From assembly GCF_013155125.1 (NCBI RefSeq), contig NZ_CP053564.1, positions 4,905,501 to 4,969,500 on the forward strand: 64,000 bases of DNA. The letters run 5' to 3'. Within the stretch, counting starts at the first letter, position 1. Each line of letters opens with the position of its first letter. The notes below the pieces were generated by a model, which had not been told where the DNA came from, made no database searches, and saw nothing but the letters and a program-made list of their open reading frames with translations. This document shows, in pieces, positions 40,902 through 49,367 of the stretch. The position numbers were made by a program, and so were the translations under genes. This stretch comes from Pseudonocardia broussonetiae (GTDB taxonomy: Bacteria > Actinomycetota > Actinomycetes > Mycobacteriales > Pseudonocardiaceae).

Positions 40902-42322
40902 CGCAGCTCCTGCTCCGCCGCGGCCAGCGCGGCGAACTCCTCGTCGGGGGCGCGCGCGACCAGGTGGTGGCGGCTGTAGAGGGCGAAGTAGGCCATGAAC
41001 AGCGCGAACGCCCCGAGCGCGCAGAGCGCGGCGATGCTGTCGACGAGGAACGTCGCGATCACCGAGATGACGGCGACGACGAGGGCGAACCCGGTGGTCG
41101 CGACGCCGCCGGGCGTCCGGTACGGGCGCGGCATGTCGGGCTCGCGGCGGCGCAGCACGATGTGGCTGACCATCATCAGCACGTAGCTCAGGGCCGCCCC
41201 GAAGACCGCCATGTTGAGCAGCACCGCGCCCTGGCCGGTGAGCGAGAGCAGGAACCCGATCACGCCGGGGACGATGAGCGCCAGCGTGGGGGCCTTGCGG
41301 CCGTTGGTCAGAGACAGCACGCGGGGCAGGTAGCCCGCGCGGGAGAGCGCGAACGTCTGGCGCGAGTAGGCGTAGATGATCGAGAAGAAGCTGGCGACGA
41401 GCCCGGCGAGCCCGATGTAGTTGACGACCGTGGCCATCGTGCCCGTGCCCAGCGCCTCGACCAGCGGGTTGCCCGACTCCGACAGCGCCGACGCCCCGAT
41501 CGCGCCGGTGGCCAGGACGAGCACGGCCGCGCCGGTGACGAGCAGGACCACCATCGCGGCGATGATGCCGCGCGGCACGTCCTTGGCCGGGTCGCGCGCC
41601 TCCTCCGCGCCCAGCGGCACGCCCTCGATGGCGAGGAAGAACCAGATCGCGAACGGCACGGCGGCCCAGATGCCGAGGTAGCCGTAGGGCAGGAACGGCG
41701 ACGCGCCGGCGGCCTCGGTCGGCGGGATGTCGGTGAGGTTGGCGGCGTCGAACAGCGGCACGGCGGCGACGGCGAACACGACCAGGCCGACGAGGGCGAT
41801 CGCGGTGATCACGAACATCACCTTGAGCGCCTCGCCCGCGCCCATCAGGTGCACGCCGACGAAGATCACGTAGGCGGCCAGGTAGACCCACCAGCCGTCG
41901 GTGATGCCGAACAGGCCCAGCGACTCGACGTAGGCGCCGATGAACGTGGCGATCGCGGCCGGGGCGATCGCGTACTCGATGAGGATGGCGGTGCCCGTGG
42001 CGAACCCGCCCCACGGCCCGAGCGCGCGGCGGGCGAAGGTGTAGCCGCCGCCCGCCGTCGGCAGCGCGGAGGACAGCTCGGCCATCCCCAGCACCATCGC
42101 GGTGTACATCGCGGCGATCAGCACGCCGGCGATGAGCAGGCCGCCGAAGCCGCCCTGCCCGAGCCCGAAGTTCCAGCCGGAGTAGTCGCCGGAGATGACG
42201 TAGCTGACGCCGAGCCCGGCGAGCAGCACCCACCCGGCGGCGCCCTTCTTGAGCTGCCGCTTGGCGAGGTAGTCGTCGGCGGCGCCCGCTGTGGAGGAGG
42301 GGCTGGTCGGTGAGGTGCTCAC
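40898..42322 (-). CDS. eat: Ethanolamine permease, APC superfamily
   Basis: 474 aa with 12 predicted helices. The start YLAKRQLKKGAAGWVLLAGLGVSYVISGDYSGWNFGL is typical of Eat-type ethanolamine:proton importers; AIEGVPLGAEEARDPAKDVPRG and FSIIYAYSRQTFALSRAGYLPR are further family marks. It is the first gene of a three-gene operon with 4-bp overlaps (eat-eutB-eutC). GTG 42322 follows GGAGG at 5 nt; a TACCGT hexamer 28 nt upstream of the leader (42362-42357, minus) is a possible -10 box. No regulator gene is adjacent. Confidence 0.94.
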   Translation of the reverse strand: MSTSPTSPSSTAGAADDYLAKRQLKKGAAGWVLLAGLGVSYVISGDYSGWNFGLGQGGFGGLLIAGVLIAAMYTAMVLGMAELSSALPTAGGGYTFARRALGPWGGFATGTAILIEYAIAPAAIATFIGAYVESLGLFGITDGWWVYLAAYVIFVGVHLMGAGEALKVMFVITAIALVGLVVFAVAAVPLFDAANLTDIPPTEAAGASPFLPYGYLGIWAAVPFAIWFFLAIEGVPLGAEEARDPAKDVPRGIIAAMVVLLVTGAAVLVLATGAIGASALSESGNPLVEALGTGTMATVVNYIGLAGLVASFFSIIYAYSRQTFALSRAGYLPRVLSLTNGRKAPTLALIVPGVIGFLLSLTGQGAVLLNMAVFGAALSYVLMMVSHIVLRRREPDMPRPYRTPGGVATTGFALVVAVISVIATFLVDSIAALCALGAFALFMAYFALYSRHHLVARAPDEEFAALAAAEQELR

Positions 42323-42621
42323 GGGGCCTCCGGTTCCGGTGCGGCGATCGGTGCCCGCACGGTAGGGCGGCGATGTTGCTCCCGTCTCACGTCCAGGTTT
42401 CCCCGGGCCCGGATTCCACCCGGACGGCGCGCGGCCATCCGGCGCAGTGGCTCGTGGTCGCGTGTCGGGCCGGGCGATCCGTTGACCGGTTCGGGGTGGG
42501 GGGGCGTCAGGGGCGGACGGCCGGGGGTGGCGCTGCGCTGCTGGCGCGGCGCGCAGGTCGGGGGCCGGGGTTCGGGGCGGACCCCGGCCGCGCGACGCCG
42601 GGCGGTCGCCGGGCCGGGGTC
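42323..42621. other. Gene-free region upstream of eat
   Basis: No credible gene. It holds the eat promoter at the left edge. From about 42480 it becomes G-rich on the plus strand and leads into the repeat array. Confidence 0.55.
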
Positions 42622-42689
42622 GGTGATCGTCGGGAGTGCACCGTCAGGGTCGTCGGCGCGGCCGTGGTGTCACACTCCCGACGATCACC
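42622..42689. repeat. Element A, copy 1 (68-bp palindromic repeat)
   Basis: Arms GGTGATCGTCGGGAGTG and CACTCCCGACGATCACC are a perfect 17-bp inverted repeat around a 34-nt centre that contains GGTCGTCGGCG and CCGTGGTGTCA. Followed after 16 nt by element B copy 1. Confidence 0.9.
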
Positions 42690-42705
42690 GGCTGCTCGGG
42701 GGTGG

Positions 42706-42768
42706 ATGATCACCAGTTGGGCGCGTTCGGGCCACATGCGGCCGGAAGTGCGCCGAGGTTGTGATCAT
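42706..42768. repeat. Element B, copy 1 (63 bp)
   Basis: Ends ATGATCAC and GTGATCAT are inverted. Inner stem of the GGCGC/GCGCC class, shared with copy 3. The centre contains GGGCCACATGCGGCCGG. Confidence 0.85.
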
Positions 42769-42840
42769 GGCCGAGGTTCGGGGCCGGCGGTCGGGGGTCG
42801 GCGGCCGGGGGCGGAGCTGGCACCGCTCGGCGGGATCGGG

Positions 42841-42867
42841 CGTGGCGCCACACTCCTGGTCATCACA
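42841..42867. repeat. Element A, copy 2 (right-hand remnant)
   Basis: Only the right half of A survives (CACACTCCTGGTCATCACA region), again 16 nt before a B element. The left arm is missing, and the junction lies in GTGGCG, where intact copies have a GTGG both before and inside A. This suggests deletion between short repeats. Confidence 0.65.
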
Positions 42868-42883
42868 GGCCCGCTGATCGTTC

Positions 42884-42948
42884 ATGATCACCGTCTGGGC
42901 AGGAGAACAGCAACATCCGCTCGGAAACCCTGCCGAGATGGTGATCAT
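42884..42948. repeat. Element B, copy 2 (65 bp)
   Basis: Ends ATGATCAC/GTGATCAT. Arms extend to about 20 bp with few mismatches through GTCTGGGCAGG and CCTGCCGAGAT; inner stem class GGCAGG/CCTGCC, shared with copy 4. Confidence 0.9.
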
Positions 42949-43017
42949 GGGCCGGCGGTGATCCGATGCGGCCCGGCCCGGCCTGCCTCGCCTCTCTCCG
43001 CCCGGCGGGTCGGGCGC

Positions 43018-43085
43018 GGTGATCGTCGGGAGTGTGCGGTCATGGTCGTCGGTGAGACCGTGGTGTCGCACTCCCGGCGATCACA
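43018..43085. repeat. Element A, copy 3 (68 bp)
   Basis: Left arm GGTGATCGTCGGGAGTG identical to copy 1; right arm CACTCCCGGCGATCACA. The inner CGGTC/GACCG can extend the stem. Preceded by the conserved CCCGGCGGGTCGGGCGC spacer end and followed after 16 nt by B copy 3. Confidence 0.9.
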
Positions 43086-43101
43086 CCGTGGTTGCTCGTC
43101 C

Positions 43102-43165
43102 ATGATCACCGTTTCGGCGCGTTGTCGGCCGGATGTGGCCGCATGTGCGCCGAGGTGGTGATCAT
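43102..43165. repeat. Element B, copy 3 (64 bp)
   Basis: Ends ATGATCAC/GTGATCAT; inner stem TCGGCGC/GCGCCGA class, like copy 1. Confidence 0.9.
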
Positions 43166-43252
43166 GGTCGGTGGTCGGGGGGGTGATCGCCGAGGGTTCG
43201 AGGCTGGCGGCTGAGTGACCGGGGGCCTGCGCCGCCCGGCGGGGTCGGGCGT

Positions 43253-43320
43253 GGTGATCGTCGGGAGTGTGTCGTGACGGTCGTCGGCGGGACCGTGGCG
43301 TCACATTTCCGGTGATCACA
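43253..43320. repeat. Element A, copy 4 (68 bp)
   Basis: Left arm identical to copies 1 and 3; right arm diverged (CACATTTCCGGTGATCACA). Inner ACGGTC/GACCGT pairing kept. Followed after 16 nt by B copy 4. Confidence 0.85.
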
Positions 43321-43336
43321 CGACCGCTGCTCGTCC

Positions 43337-43401
43337 AAGATCACCGTCTGGGCAGGAGAGCAGCCACATACGGCCGGAAAACCTGCCGAGACGGTGATCA
43401 T
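43337..43401. repeat. Element B, copy 4 (65 bp)
   Basis: Left end AAGATCAC with one change, right end GTGATCAT; inner stem GGGCAGG/CCTGCC as in copy 2, with which it is about 85% identical by eye. Confidence 0.88.
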
Positions 43402-43425
43402 GGGGCCGCCGGACACCCAGTAAAA

Positions 43426-43486
43426 CCCCGGCCCGCCCCGCCCGGCCCGCCCCGCCCCGCCCCGCCCCGCCCCGCCCGGCCCGGCC
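43426..43486 (+). repeat. C-rich low-complexity tract (CCCCG/CCCGG repeats)
   Basis: About 60 bp made almost only of CCCCG-type pentamers, in tandem, directly after the last B element and before the priA promoter region. It is prone to slippage and to assembly error. Confidence 0.85.
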
Positions 43487-43670
43487 GATCTGATCTCCCG
43501 GCCCGGCCATCCAACGAGACGACCGTCCCACCGCCCAGCCGGCCTGGCGACCGCCCACCCGCCCGCACCCGACGCCCGTCCCACCCCCCACCCTGACCCC
43601 TTCAGGCAGCGCCGCCCCGCACCCCCCGACCCCGTGCCGCCCTGTCGGACCCGTCCTGCACGATGCGGGG

Positions 43671-45713
43671 ATGACCACCGCCCGTCCCTCCACCCCGGCC
43701 AAGGGGGAGTGGCGTCCGGCCGCGGACCGGCCGGTGGCGCGGGTGGCGGTGGACGTGCCGCTGGCCCACCTGGACCGGGTGTTCGACTACCGCGTCCCCG
43801 AGCAGTTCGACGCCGACGCGCGGCCTGGGGTGCGGGTGCGTGTGCGGTTCGCGGGGCGGCTGGTCGACGGGTTCCTGCTGGAGCGGGTGGCCGACTCCGA
43901 GCACCGGCTGGCGTGGGTGGAGAAGGTGGTCTCGCCTGAGCCCGCGCTCACCCCGGAGGTGGCGGCGCTGTGCCGCACGGTGGCCGACCGCTACGCCGGG
44001 GTGTTCGCCGACGTCGTCCGCCTCGCCGTCCCGCCCCGCCACGCGCGCGTCGAGAAGGAGGTGCGCGAGCCCGGGCCGGTCCCGCAGCCGGCGGCGCCCG
44101 ACCCGGCCGGGTGGGCCCGCTACCGGCACGGCGCCGCCCTGCTCGACGCGCTGGCCGGCGGGCGGGCGGCGCACGCGGTGTGGCAGGCGCTGCCGGGGGA
44201 GTCGTGGGTGGCGCGGCTGGCCGAGGCGGCCGCGGCCACCGCGTCGGCCGGGCGGGGGGCGCTGCTGGTGGTGCCCGACCAGCGCGACGTCGACCTCCTG
44301 CACGCCGCCCTCGTCGAGCGCCTCGGGGCCGACGGGGTCGTCGCGCTCACCGCCGAGCTCGGGCCGGCCGAGCGCTACCGGCGCTGGCTGACCGTGCGGC
44401 GGGGGCACGTGCGGGTCGTCGTCGGCACCCGCTCGGCGGCGTTCGCGCCGATCGCCGAGCCCGGCCTGCTCGCCGTCTGGGACGACGGCGACGACCTGCA
44501 CGCCGAGCCCCGCGCGCCCTACCCCCACGTCCGCGACGTCCTCGTGGTGCGCGCGCACGCGGCCGGCGCGGCGCTGTTGGTCGCCGGCTTCGCCCGCACG
44601 GCCGAGGCCCAGCTGCTGGTGGAGACGGGGTGGGCGCGGGAGGTCGTCGCCGAGCGCGGGGTGGTCCGCGACGTCATGCCGCGCGTGGTCGCGCTGTCCG
44701 AGGGCGACGGCGCCGTGCTCGCCCGCGACCCCGACGCCCGCGCCGCGCGCCTGCCCCACATCGCCTTCGACGCCGCCCGCGCCGCGCTGGCCGCCGACCG
44801 GCCGGTGCTCGTGCAGGTCCCGCGCTCGGGCTACGTGCCGTGGGTGTCGTGCGGGCAGTGCCGGGAGACCGCGCGCTGCCGGCACTGCGCCGGGCCGCTC
44901 GGCCTGCGCCGGAGCGCAGGTCCCGACACCGCCGACCCGCCCGCCCTCCCGCACTGCCGCTGGTGCGGGCGCCCCGACCCGGCGTTCCGCTGCCCCAACT
45001 GCGGCTCGCGGCGGCTGCGCGCGGGCGTCGTCGGGGCCGGGCGCACCGCCGAGGAGCTGGGCCGGGCGTTCCCCGGCGTCACCGTGCGGGCGTCGGGCGG
45101 CGGCGCGCCCGTGCTGGCCGGCGTGCCCGCGGGCCCGGGGCTCGTCGTCGCCACGCCGGGGGCCGAGCCGCCCGCCGAGGGCGGCTACGGCGCCGCCCTG
45201 CTGCTCGACGGCTGGGCGATGCTGTCGCGGCCGGACCTGCGCGTGGCCGAGGAGACGCTGCGCCGCTGGCTGGCCGCGGCGGCGCTGGTCGTGCCGCACA
45301 CCGCGGGCGGGCGGGTCGTCATCACCGCCGACGCCGGGCTGCCCGTCGTGCAGGACCTCGTGCGCTGGGACCCGGCGCACCACGCCGCCGCCGAGCTCGC
45401 CGCCCGCGCCGAGGTCGGGTTCCCGCCCGCCGTGCGGATGGCGGCGGTGGAGGGCGTGCCGGTGGCGGTGGGCGAGGTCGTCGACGACGTGTGCGCCGCG
45501 CTGGACGGCGTCGAGGTGCTGGGGCCGGTCGAGATCGAGCCCTCCCGGGACGGCACCGGCGACGGCGTGGAGCGCGAGCGGGCCCTGCTCCGCGTCCCGC
45601 GCGCGCAGGGCCGCGCGCTGGCCGCCGCGCTGCACGCCGCCCAGGGCGCCCGCGCCGCGCGCAAGGCGCCCGACCCGGTGCGCGTGCGGCTGGATCCCGT
45701 CGCGATCGAGTGA
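43671..45713 (+). CDS. priA: Primosomal protein N' (PriA), helicase-degenerate actinobacterial form
   Basis: 680 aa. PriA restarts stalled forks by loading DnaB. The N-terminal 3'-DNA-binding domain (DVPLAHLDRVFDYRVPEQFD) and the zinc-binding region are intact (CGQCRETARCRHCAG, CRWCG, CPNCGSRRL). The Walker A motif GxxGxGKT of true PriA is absent: the region reads WVARLAEAAAATASAGRGALLVVPDQ, and the DEAH box is replaced by WDDGDD. It therefore cannot be an active ATP-dependent helicase, a known trait of actinobacterial PriA-like proteins. The ATG at 43671 has a CACGAT hexamer 6 nt upstream, possibly a leaderless -10. Confidence 0.93.
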   Translation: MTTARPSTPAKGEWRPAADRPVARVAVDVPLAHLDRVFDYRVPEQFDADARPGVRVRVRFAGRLVDGFLLERVADSEHRLAWVEKVVSPEPALTPEVAALCRTVADRYAGVFADVVRLAVPPRHARVEKEVREPGPVPQPAAPDPAGWARYRHGAALLDALAGGRAAHAVWQALPGESWVARLAEAAAATASAGRGALLVVPDQRDVDLLHAALVERLGADGVVALTAELGPAERYRRWLTVRRGHVRVVVGTRSAAFAPIAEPGLLAVWDDGDDLHAEPRAPYPHVRDVLVVRAHAAGAALLVAGFARTAEAQLLVETGWAREVVAERGVVRDVMPRVVALSEGDGAVLARDPDARAARLPHIAFDAARAALAADRPVLVQVPRSGYVPWVSCGQCRETARCRHCAGPLGLRRSAGPDTADPPALPHCRWCGRPDPAFRCPNCGSRRLRAGVVGAGRTAEELGRAFPGVTVRASGGGAPVLAGVPAGPGLVVATPGAEPPAEGGYGAALLLDGWAMLSRPDLRVAEETLRRWLAAAALVVPHTAGGRVVITADAGLPVVQDLVRWDPAHHAAAELAARAEVGFPPAVRMAAVEGVPVAVGEVVDDVCAALDGVEVLGPVEIEPSRDGTGDGVERERALLRVPRAQGRALAAALHAAQGARAARKAPDPVRVRLDPVAIE

Positions 45714-45762
45714 GGTGGCAGAATCGAGGGGCCCCCGACGTCACCCCTCGCGTAGGAGATCC

Positions 45763-46311
45763 GTGCCCGTCCAGCCCGTCCGACTCTTCGGCGACCCCGT
45801 GCTCCGCACGCCCGCCGAGCCCGTCACCACGTTCGACGCGGAGCTGCGCAAGCTGGTCGCCGACCTCACCGACACCATGCACGACGAGGGCGGCGCCGGC
45901 CTCGCCGCGCCGCAGCTGGGCGTCGGCCTGCGCGTGTTCACCTACGACTGCGACGGGTTCTCCGGGCACCTGGTGAACCCGACGTTCGACGTCGTCGGCG
46001 ACGAGGAGCAGGTCGGCCCCGAGGGCTGCCTGTCCATCCCGGGCCTGGGCTGGGAGTGCCGCCGCCACCTGCACGTCGTGGCGAAGGGCTGGGACCTGCA
46101 CGGCGAGCCGCTGGAGGTCGAGGGCAGCGAGCTGCTCGCGCGCTGCATCCAGCACGAGACCGACCACCTCGACGGCATCCTGTTCGTCGACCGGCTCGAC
46201 CCCGAGACGCGCAAGATCGCGATGGCCGAGATCCGCGCCGCCGAGTGGTTCGGCGAGCCCGCGCCCGTGGTGCGCGAGAGCCCGCACCCCCTGTTCGGGA
46301 AGGTCCGGTGA
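45763..46311 (+). CDS. def: Peptide deformylase
   Basis: 182-aa metalloprotease which removes the formyl group from nascent N-formyl-Met. The three motifs are intact: [19 protein letters not shown] (metal Cys) and QHETDHLDG (HExxD, two metal His and the catalytic Glu). GTG 45763 was chosen for its GGAG site and the family start [21 protein letters not shown] overlap with fmt, its functional partner. Confidence 0.97.
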   Translation: MPVQPVRLFGDPVLRTPAEPVTTFDAELRKLVADLTDTMHDEGGAGLAAPQLGVGLRVFTYDCDGFSGHLVNPTFDVVGDEEQVGPEGCLSIPGLGWECRRHLHVVAKGWDLHGEPLEVEGSELLARCIQHETDHLDGILFVDRLDPETRKIAMAEIRAAEWFGEPAPVVRESPHPLFGKVR

Positions 46312-47243
46312 CGGGCCTGCGGCTCGTCTTCGCCGGCACCCCGGCCCCCGCCGTCCCGGCGCTGCGCGCGCTGCTGGCGTCGGACCGGCACGAGGTGGTC
46401 GCCGTCGTCACGCGTCCCGACGCGCCCGCCGGCCGCGGCCGCAGGGTCGCCCGCTCGGCGGTCGGCGCCGTCGCCGACGAGGCCGGCGTGCCGGTGCTCA
46501 CCCCGGCGCGCCCGTCCGAGCCGGAGTTCCTCGACGCCCTGCGCGCGCTCGAGCCCGACTGCTGCCCGGTCGTCGCCTACGGCGCGCTCGTGCCCCGCGC
46601 GGCGCTCGACGTGCCCCGCCTGGGCTGGGTCAACCTGCACTTCTCGCTGCTCCCGGCCTGGCGCGGCGCCGCACCCGTGCAGGCCGCGGTCCGCGCGGGC
46701 GACGACATCACCGGCGCCAGCACGTTCCGGCTCGAGGAGGGCCTCGACACCGGGCCGGTGTTCGGCGTCGTCACCGAGGCCGTCGGGCCCCGCGACACCG
46801 CGGGCGACCTGCTCGACCGCCTCGCCGTCTCCGGCGCCGCGCTGCTCACCGCCACCATGGACGGGCTCGCCGACGGCACGCTCGACGCGCGCCCGCAGCC
46901 CGCCGAGGGCGTCTCGCACGCCCCGAAGATCACCACCGCCGACGCCCGCCTCGACTGGACGCGCGCCGCCGCCGTCGTCGACCGGCTGGTCCGGGCCGTC
47001 ACCCCGGAGCCCGGCGCCTGGACGACGTTCCGCGACGAGCGCCTCGGGCTCGGCCCGCTGCGGCCCGTCGAGGGCGCCGACCTCAAGCCCGGGGAGCTCG
47101 CGCCGGAGAAGAGGCGGGTGCTGGTGGGCACGGCCGCCGGCGTGCTGGAGCTGGGCGAGGTGCGCCCGGTCGGGAAGCGCGCGATGCCCGCCGCCGACTG
47201 GGCGCGCGGGGTCCGCATCGAGGCGGGGGAGCTGCTCACGTGA
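46308..47243 (+). CDS. fmt: Methionyl-tRNA formyltransferase
   Basis: 311 aa. It formylates Met-tRNAfMet using 10-formyl-THF. Rossmann-type catalytic domain with [19 protein letters not shown], the catalytic loop [17 protein letters not shown] (Asn, His) and GLDTGPVF; the C-terminal OB-like tRNA-binding domain follows (residues about 205-311). GTG 46308 overlaps the def stop. Confidence 0.97.
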   Translation: MTGLRLVFAGTPAPAVPALRALLASDRHEVVAVVTRPDAPAGRGRRVARSAVGAVADEAGVPVLTPARPSEPEFLDALRALEPDCCPVVAYGALVPRAALDVPRLGWVNLHFSLLPAWRGAAPVQAAVRAGDDITGASTFRLEEGLDTGPVFGVVTEAVGPRDTAGDLLDRLAVSGAALLTATMDGLADGTLDARPQPAEGVSHAPKITTADARLDWTRAAAVVDRLVRAVTPEPGAWTTFRDERLGLGPLRPVEGADLKPGELAPEKRRVLVGTAAGVLELGEVRPVGKRAMPAADWARGVRIEAGELLT

Positions 47244-47316
47244 CCGAGCCTGCGAGGTCACCATCAGACGCAGCACCCGTGGGCACGGAAGCGACGAGCG
47301 TCAGCGAGGAGTGCCT

Positions 47317-48741
47317 GTGACCACTCGGGACCGCAAGCCCGGCGTCCGGCGGGCGTCCGGCCCGCCCCGGGGGCGTCAGGGCCCGGCGCGCCCGCCGGAG
47401 CCCGACCTGCCCCGCCGCGCCGCGCTGGAGCTGCTGCGGGCCGTGCGCGTCCGCGACTCCTACGCCAACCTCGCCCTGCCCGCGATCCTGCGACGCCACG
47501 AGCTGCGCGACCGCGACGCCGGGCTGGCCACCGAGATCGGTTACGGCACGCTGCGCGCGCAGGGCCTGCTGGACGCCGTGATCGAGCACTGCACCGACCG
47601 GCCGCTGGTCAAGGTCGAGCCCGCGCTGCTCGACGCGCTGCGCCTGGGCGCCTACCAGCTGCTGCGGATGCGGGTGCCGGCCCACGCGGCCGTGCACGCC
47701 ACCGTCGAGCTCGTCCGCGAGGACTCCGGGTCGCGCCCGGCCGGGTTCGTCAACGCCGTCCTGCGCCGGGTCGGCGAGCACGACGAGGCCGCCTGGGTGG
47801 CGCGCCTCGCGCCCGACGCCGCCGAGGATCCCCTCGGTCACGCCGCCTTCGCCCACGCCCACCCGCGCTGGATCGCGCAGGCCTTCGCCGACGCGCTCGG
47901 CGGGGTCGGCGAGCTCGACGCCGCGCTGGCCGCCGACGACGCCCGCCCGGTCGTGCACCTGCTCGCCCGCCCCGGCGAGATCACCGCCGAGGAGCTGGCC
48001 CTGGCCACCGGCGGCACCGAGGGCCCGTACTCGCCCTACGCCGTGCACCTCGACGCCGGCTCCGGCGCGATCGGTGACCTCGACGCCGTCTCCGAGGGGC
48101 TCGCCGTCGTGCAGGACGAGGGCAGCCAGCTCGTCGCCCTCGCGCTCACCCGCGCCGCGACCAGCGGCGAGGACACCGGACGCTGGCTCGACCTGTGCGC
48201 CGGCCCCGGCGGCAAGGCCGTGCTGCTGGGCGGGCTCGCGGTGATGGACGGGGTCACCGTCGACGCCGTCGAGCTGGGGGAGCACCGCGCCGAGCTCGTC
48301 CGCAAGGCCGTCGACGGGCTGCCGGTCACCGTCCACCACGCCGACGGCCGCGAGGCCCCGCTGCCCGACGCCGCGTTCGACCGCGTCCTCGTCGACGCCC
48401 CGTGCACCGGCCTCGGAGCGCTGCGCCGCCGTCCCGAGGCGCGCTGGCGCCGCACGCCCGAGGACGTCCCGGGGCTGGCGAAGCTGCAGCGCGAGCTGCT
48501 CACCGCGGCGCTGCGCCACGTCCGCCCCGGCGGGGTCGTCGCCTACGTGACGTGCTCGCCGCACCTGTCGGAGACCGTCGGCGTCGTCACCGGGGTGGCG
48601 CGGCGGCAGAAGGCCGAGCTGCTCGACGCCCGGGACCTGCTGCCCGGCGTGCCGGACCTCGGCGCCGGCCCCACCGTCCAGCTCTGGCCGCACCGCCACG
48701 GCACCGACGCGATGTTCCTGTCGGTGCTCCGCAGGACGTGA
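47317..48741 (+). CDS. rsmB: 16S rRNA (cytosine-967-C5)-methyltransferase
   Basis: 474 aa. An N-terminal Arg/Pro-rich tail (1-25), a NusB-like RNA-binding domain (about 28-165; [22 protein letters not shown]), then a SAM methyltransferase domain. SAM motif [16 protein letters not shown], release Cys in [21 protein letters not shown] and catalytic Cys in [10 protein letters not shown]. The start GTG 47317 is favoured over GTG 47311 by the position of the GAGGAG ribosome site. Confidence 0.96.
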   Translation: MTTRDRKPGVRRASGPPRGRQGPARPPEPDLPRRAALELLRAVRVRDSYANLALPAILRRHELRDRDAGLATEIGYGTLRAQGLLDAVIEHCTDRPLVKVEPALLDALRLGAYQLLRMRVPAHAAVHATVELVREDSGSRPAGFVNAVLRRVGEHDEAAWVARLAPDAAEDPLGHAAFAHAHPRWIAQAFADALGGVGELDAALAADDARPVVHLLARPGEITAEELALATGGTEGPYSPYAVHLDAGSGAIGDLDAVSEGLAVVQDEGSQLVALALTRAATSGEDTGRWLDLCAGPGGKAVLLGGLAVMDGVTVDAVELGEHRAELVRKAVDGLPVTVHHADGREAPLPDAAFDRVLVDAPCTGLGALRRRPEARWRRTPEDVPGLAKLQRELLTAALRHVRPGGVVAYVTCSPHLSETVGVVTGVARRQKAELLDARDLLPGVPDLGAGPTVQLWPHRHGTDAMFLSVLRRT

Positions 48742-48759
48742 CGCGCGCCATACTCGCGC

Positions 48760-49332
48760 GGTGCCCTCGGCGCCGAGCAGGCGGTGTGGGTGGGGCACTC
48801 GTCGAGCGGCTGCATCGGCCTGCAGGCCGCGCTCGAGGAGCCGGACCTGATCACCGGTCTCGTCCTGCTGGAGCCGGCCCCGAAGCCGGCCGGCCCGTCG
48901 GCCGACGAGGTGAACGCCCGCGTGCTCGGCCCGGTCATGGCCGCGCTCGCGACCGGCGACGTCGCGGGCGCGGCGGACCTGTTCCTGCGCGGGGTGGACG
49001 GCCCCGACCACCGGGCGCTGCTGCGGGCCCGGCTCGGCGAGGACGCCCCGGACTGGCTCGTCCGCGACGCGGCCTTCTTCTTCGCCGACGAGATCCGCGC
49101 CGCGGCCGTCGACTGGGACATCGACGCGGTGACGGCCGCCCGGATCCGGGCCCGGACCCTGCTGGTGGCCGGAGCGGAGAGCCGGACGCCGATGTTCGCC
49201 GAGGCCGTCGCGATGCTGGCCGGGTGGCTCCCCGACGCGACCGCGGTGGAGCTGCCCGGCGTCGGCCACGGGATGACGCTGCAGGACCCGGCGGCGGTGG
49301 CCCGCCTCGTGGCGGACTTCGTGCGGGGGTGA
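48760..49332 (+). pseudogene. 5'-truncated alpha/beta hydrolase
   Basis: In-frame reading from about 48760 gives [21 protein letters not shown], the nucleophile-elbow region of an alpha/beta hydrolase (Ser in GHSSSG), followed by a normal cap and the C-terminal acid ([11 protein letters not shown]) and His (LPGVGHGMT). The elbow normally sits about 90 residues into such proteins, so the first strands and the oxyanion-loop HG motif are missing. The sequence just upstream is the rsmB stop plus about 20 bp of unrelated DNA. A GTG at 48784 could start a 182-aa protein, but it would lack an essential part of the fold. Most likely a deletion remnant. Confidence 0.75.
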
Positions 49333-49355
49333 CCGCGGGACGCACGGGCGGGCCG

Positions 49356-49361
49356 TACGCT
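49356..49361 (+). promoter_or_regulatory. -10 hexamer TACGCT, leaderless promoter of rpe
   Basis: TACGCT ends 6 nt before the GTG of rpe, the same geometry as at aroB. No Shine-Dalgarno is visible. Confidence 0.45.
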
Positions 49362-49367
49362 CGGCCC

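Noticed and set aside
42685..43071. Hypothetical minus-strand proteins in the repeat array
   Set aside because: Similarity among them follows the palindromic DNA repeats; composition is not protein-like.
42622..43401. The repeat array as a CRISPR
   Set aside because: Units are 147-149 bp composite palindromes with irregular spacers of 70-90 bp; no 25-40 bp direct repeats and no cas genes.
42622..43401. The repeat array as an origin of replication
   Set aside because: No DnaA-box cluster, no AT-rich stretch and no dnaA/dnaN nearby.
43426..43486. CCCCG tract as a functional element
   Set aside because: Simple sequence of the genome's base bias; may also be an assembly artefact.
48195..49367. 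Long plus-strand frame upstream of rpe as an N-terminal extension
   Set aside because: It is out of frame with rsmB and Arg-rich; rpe has a clear family start and promoter motif at 49356-49368.
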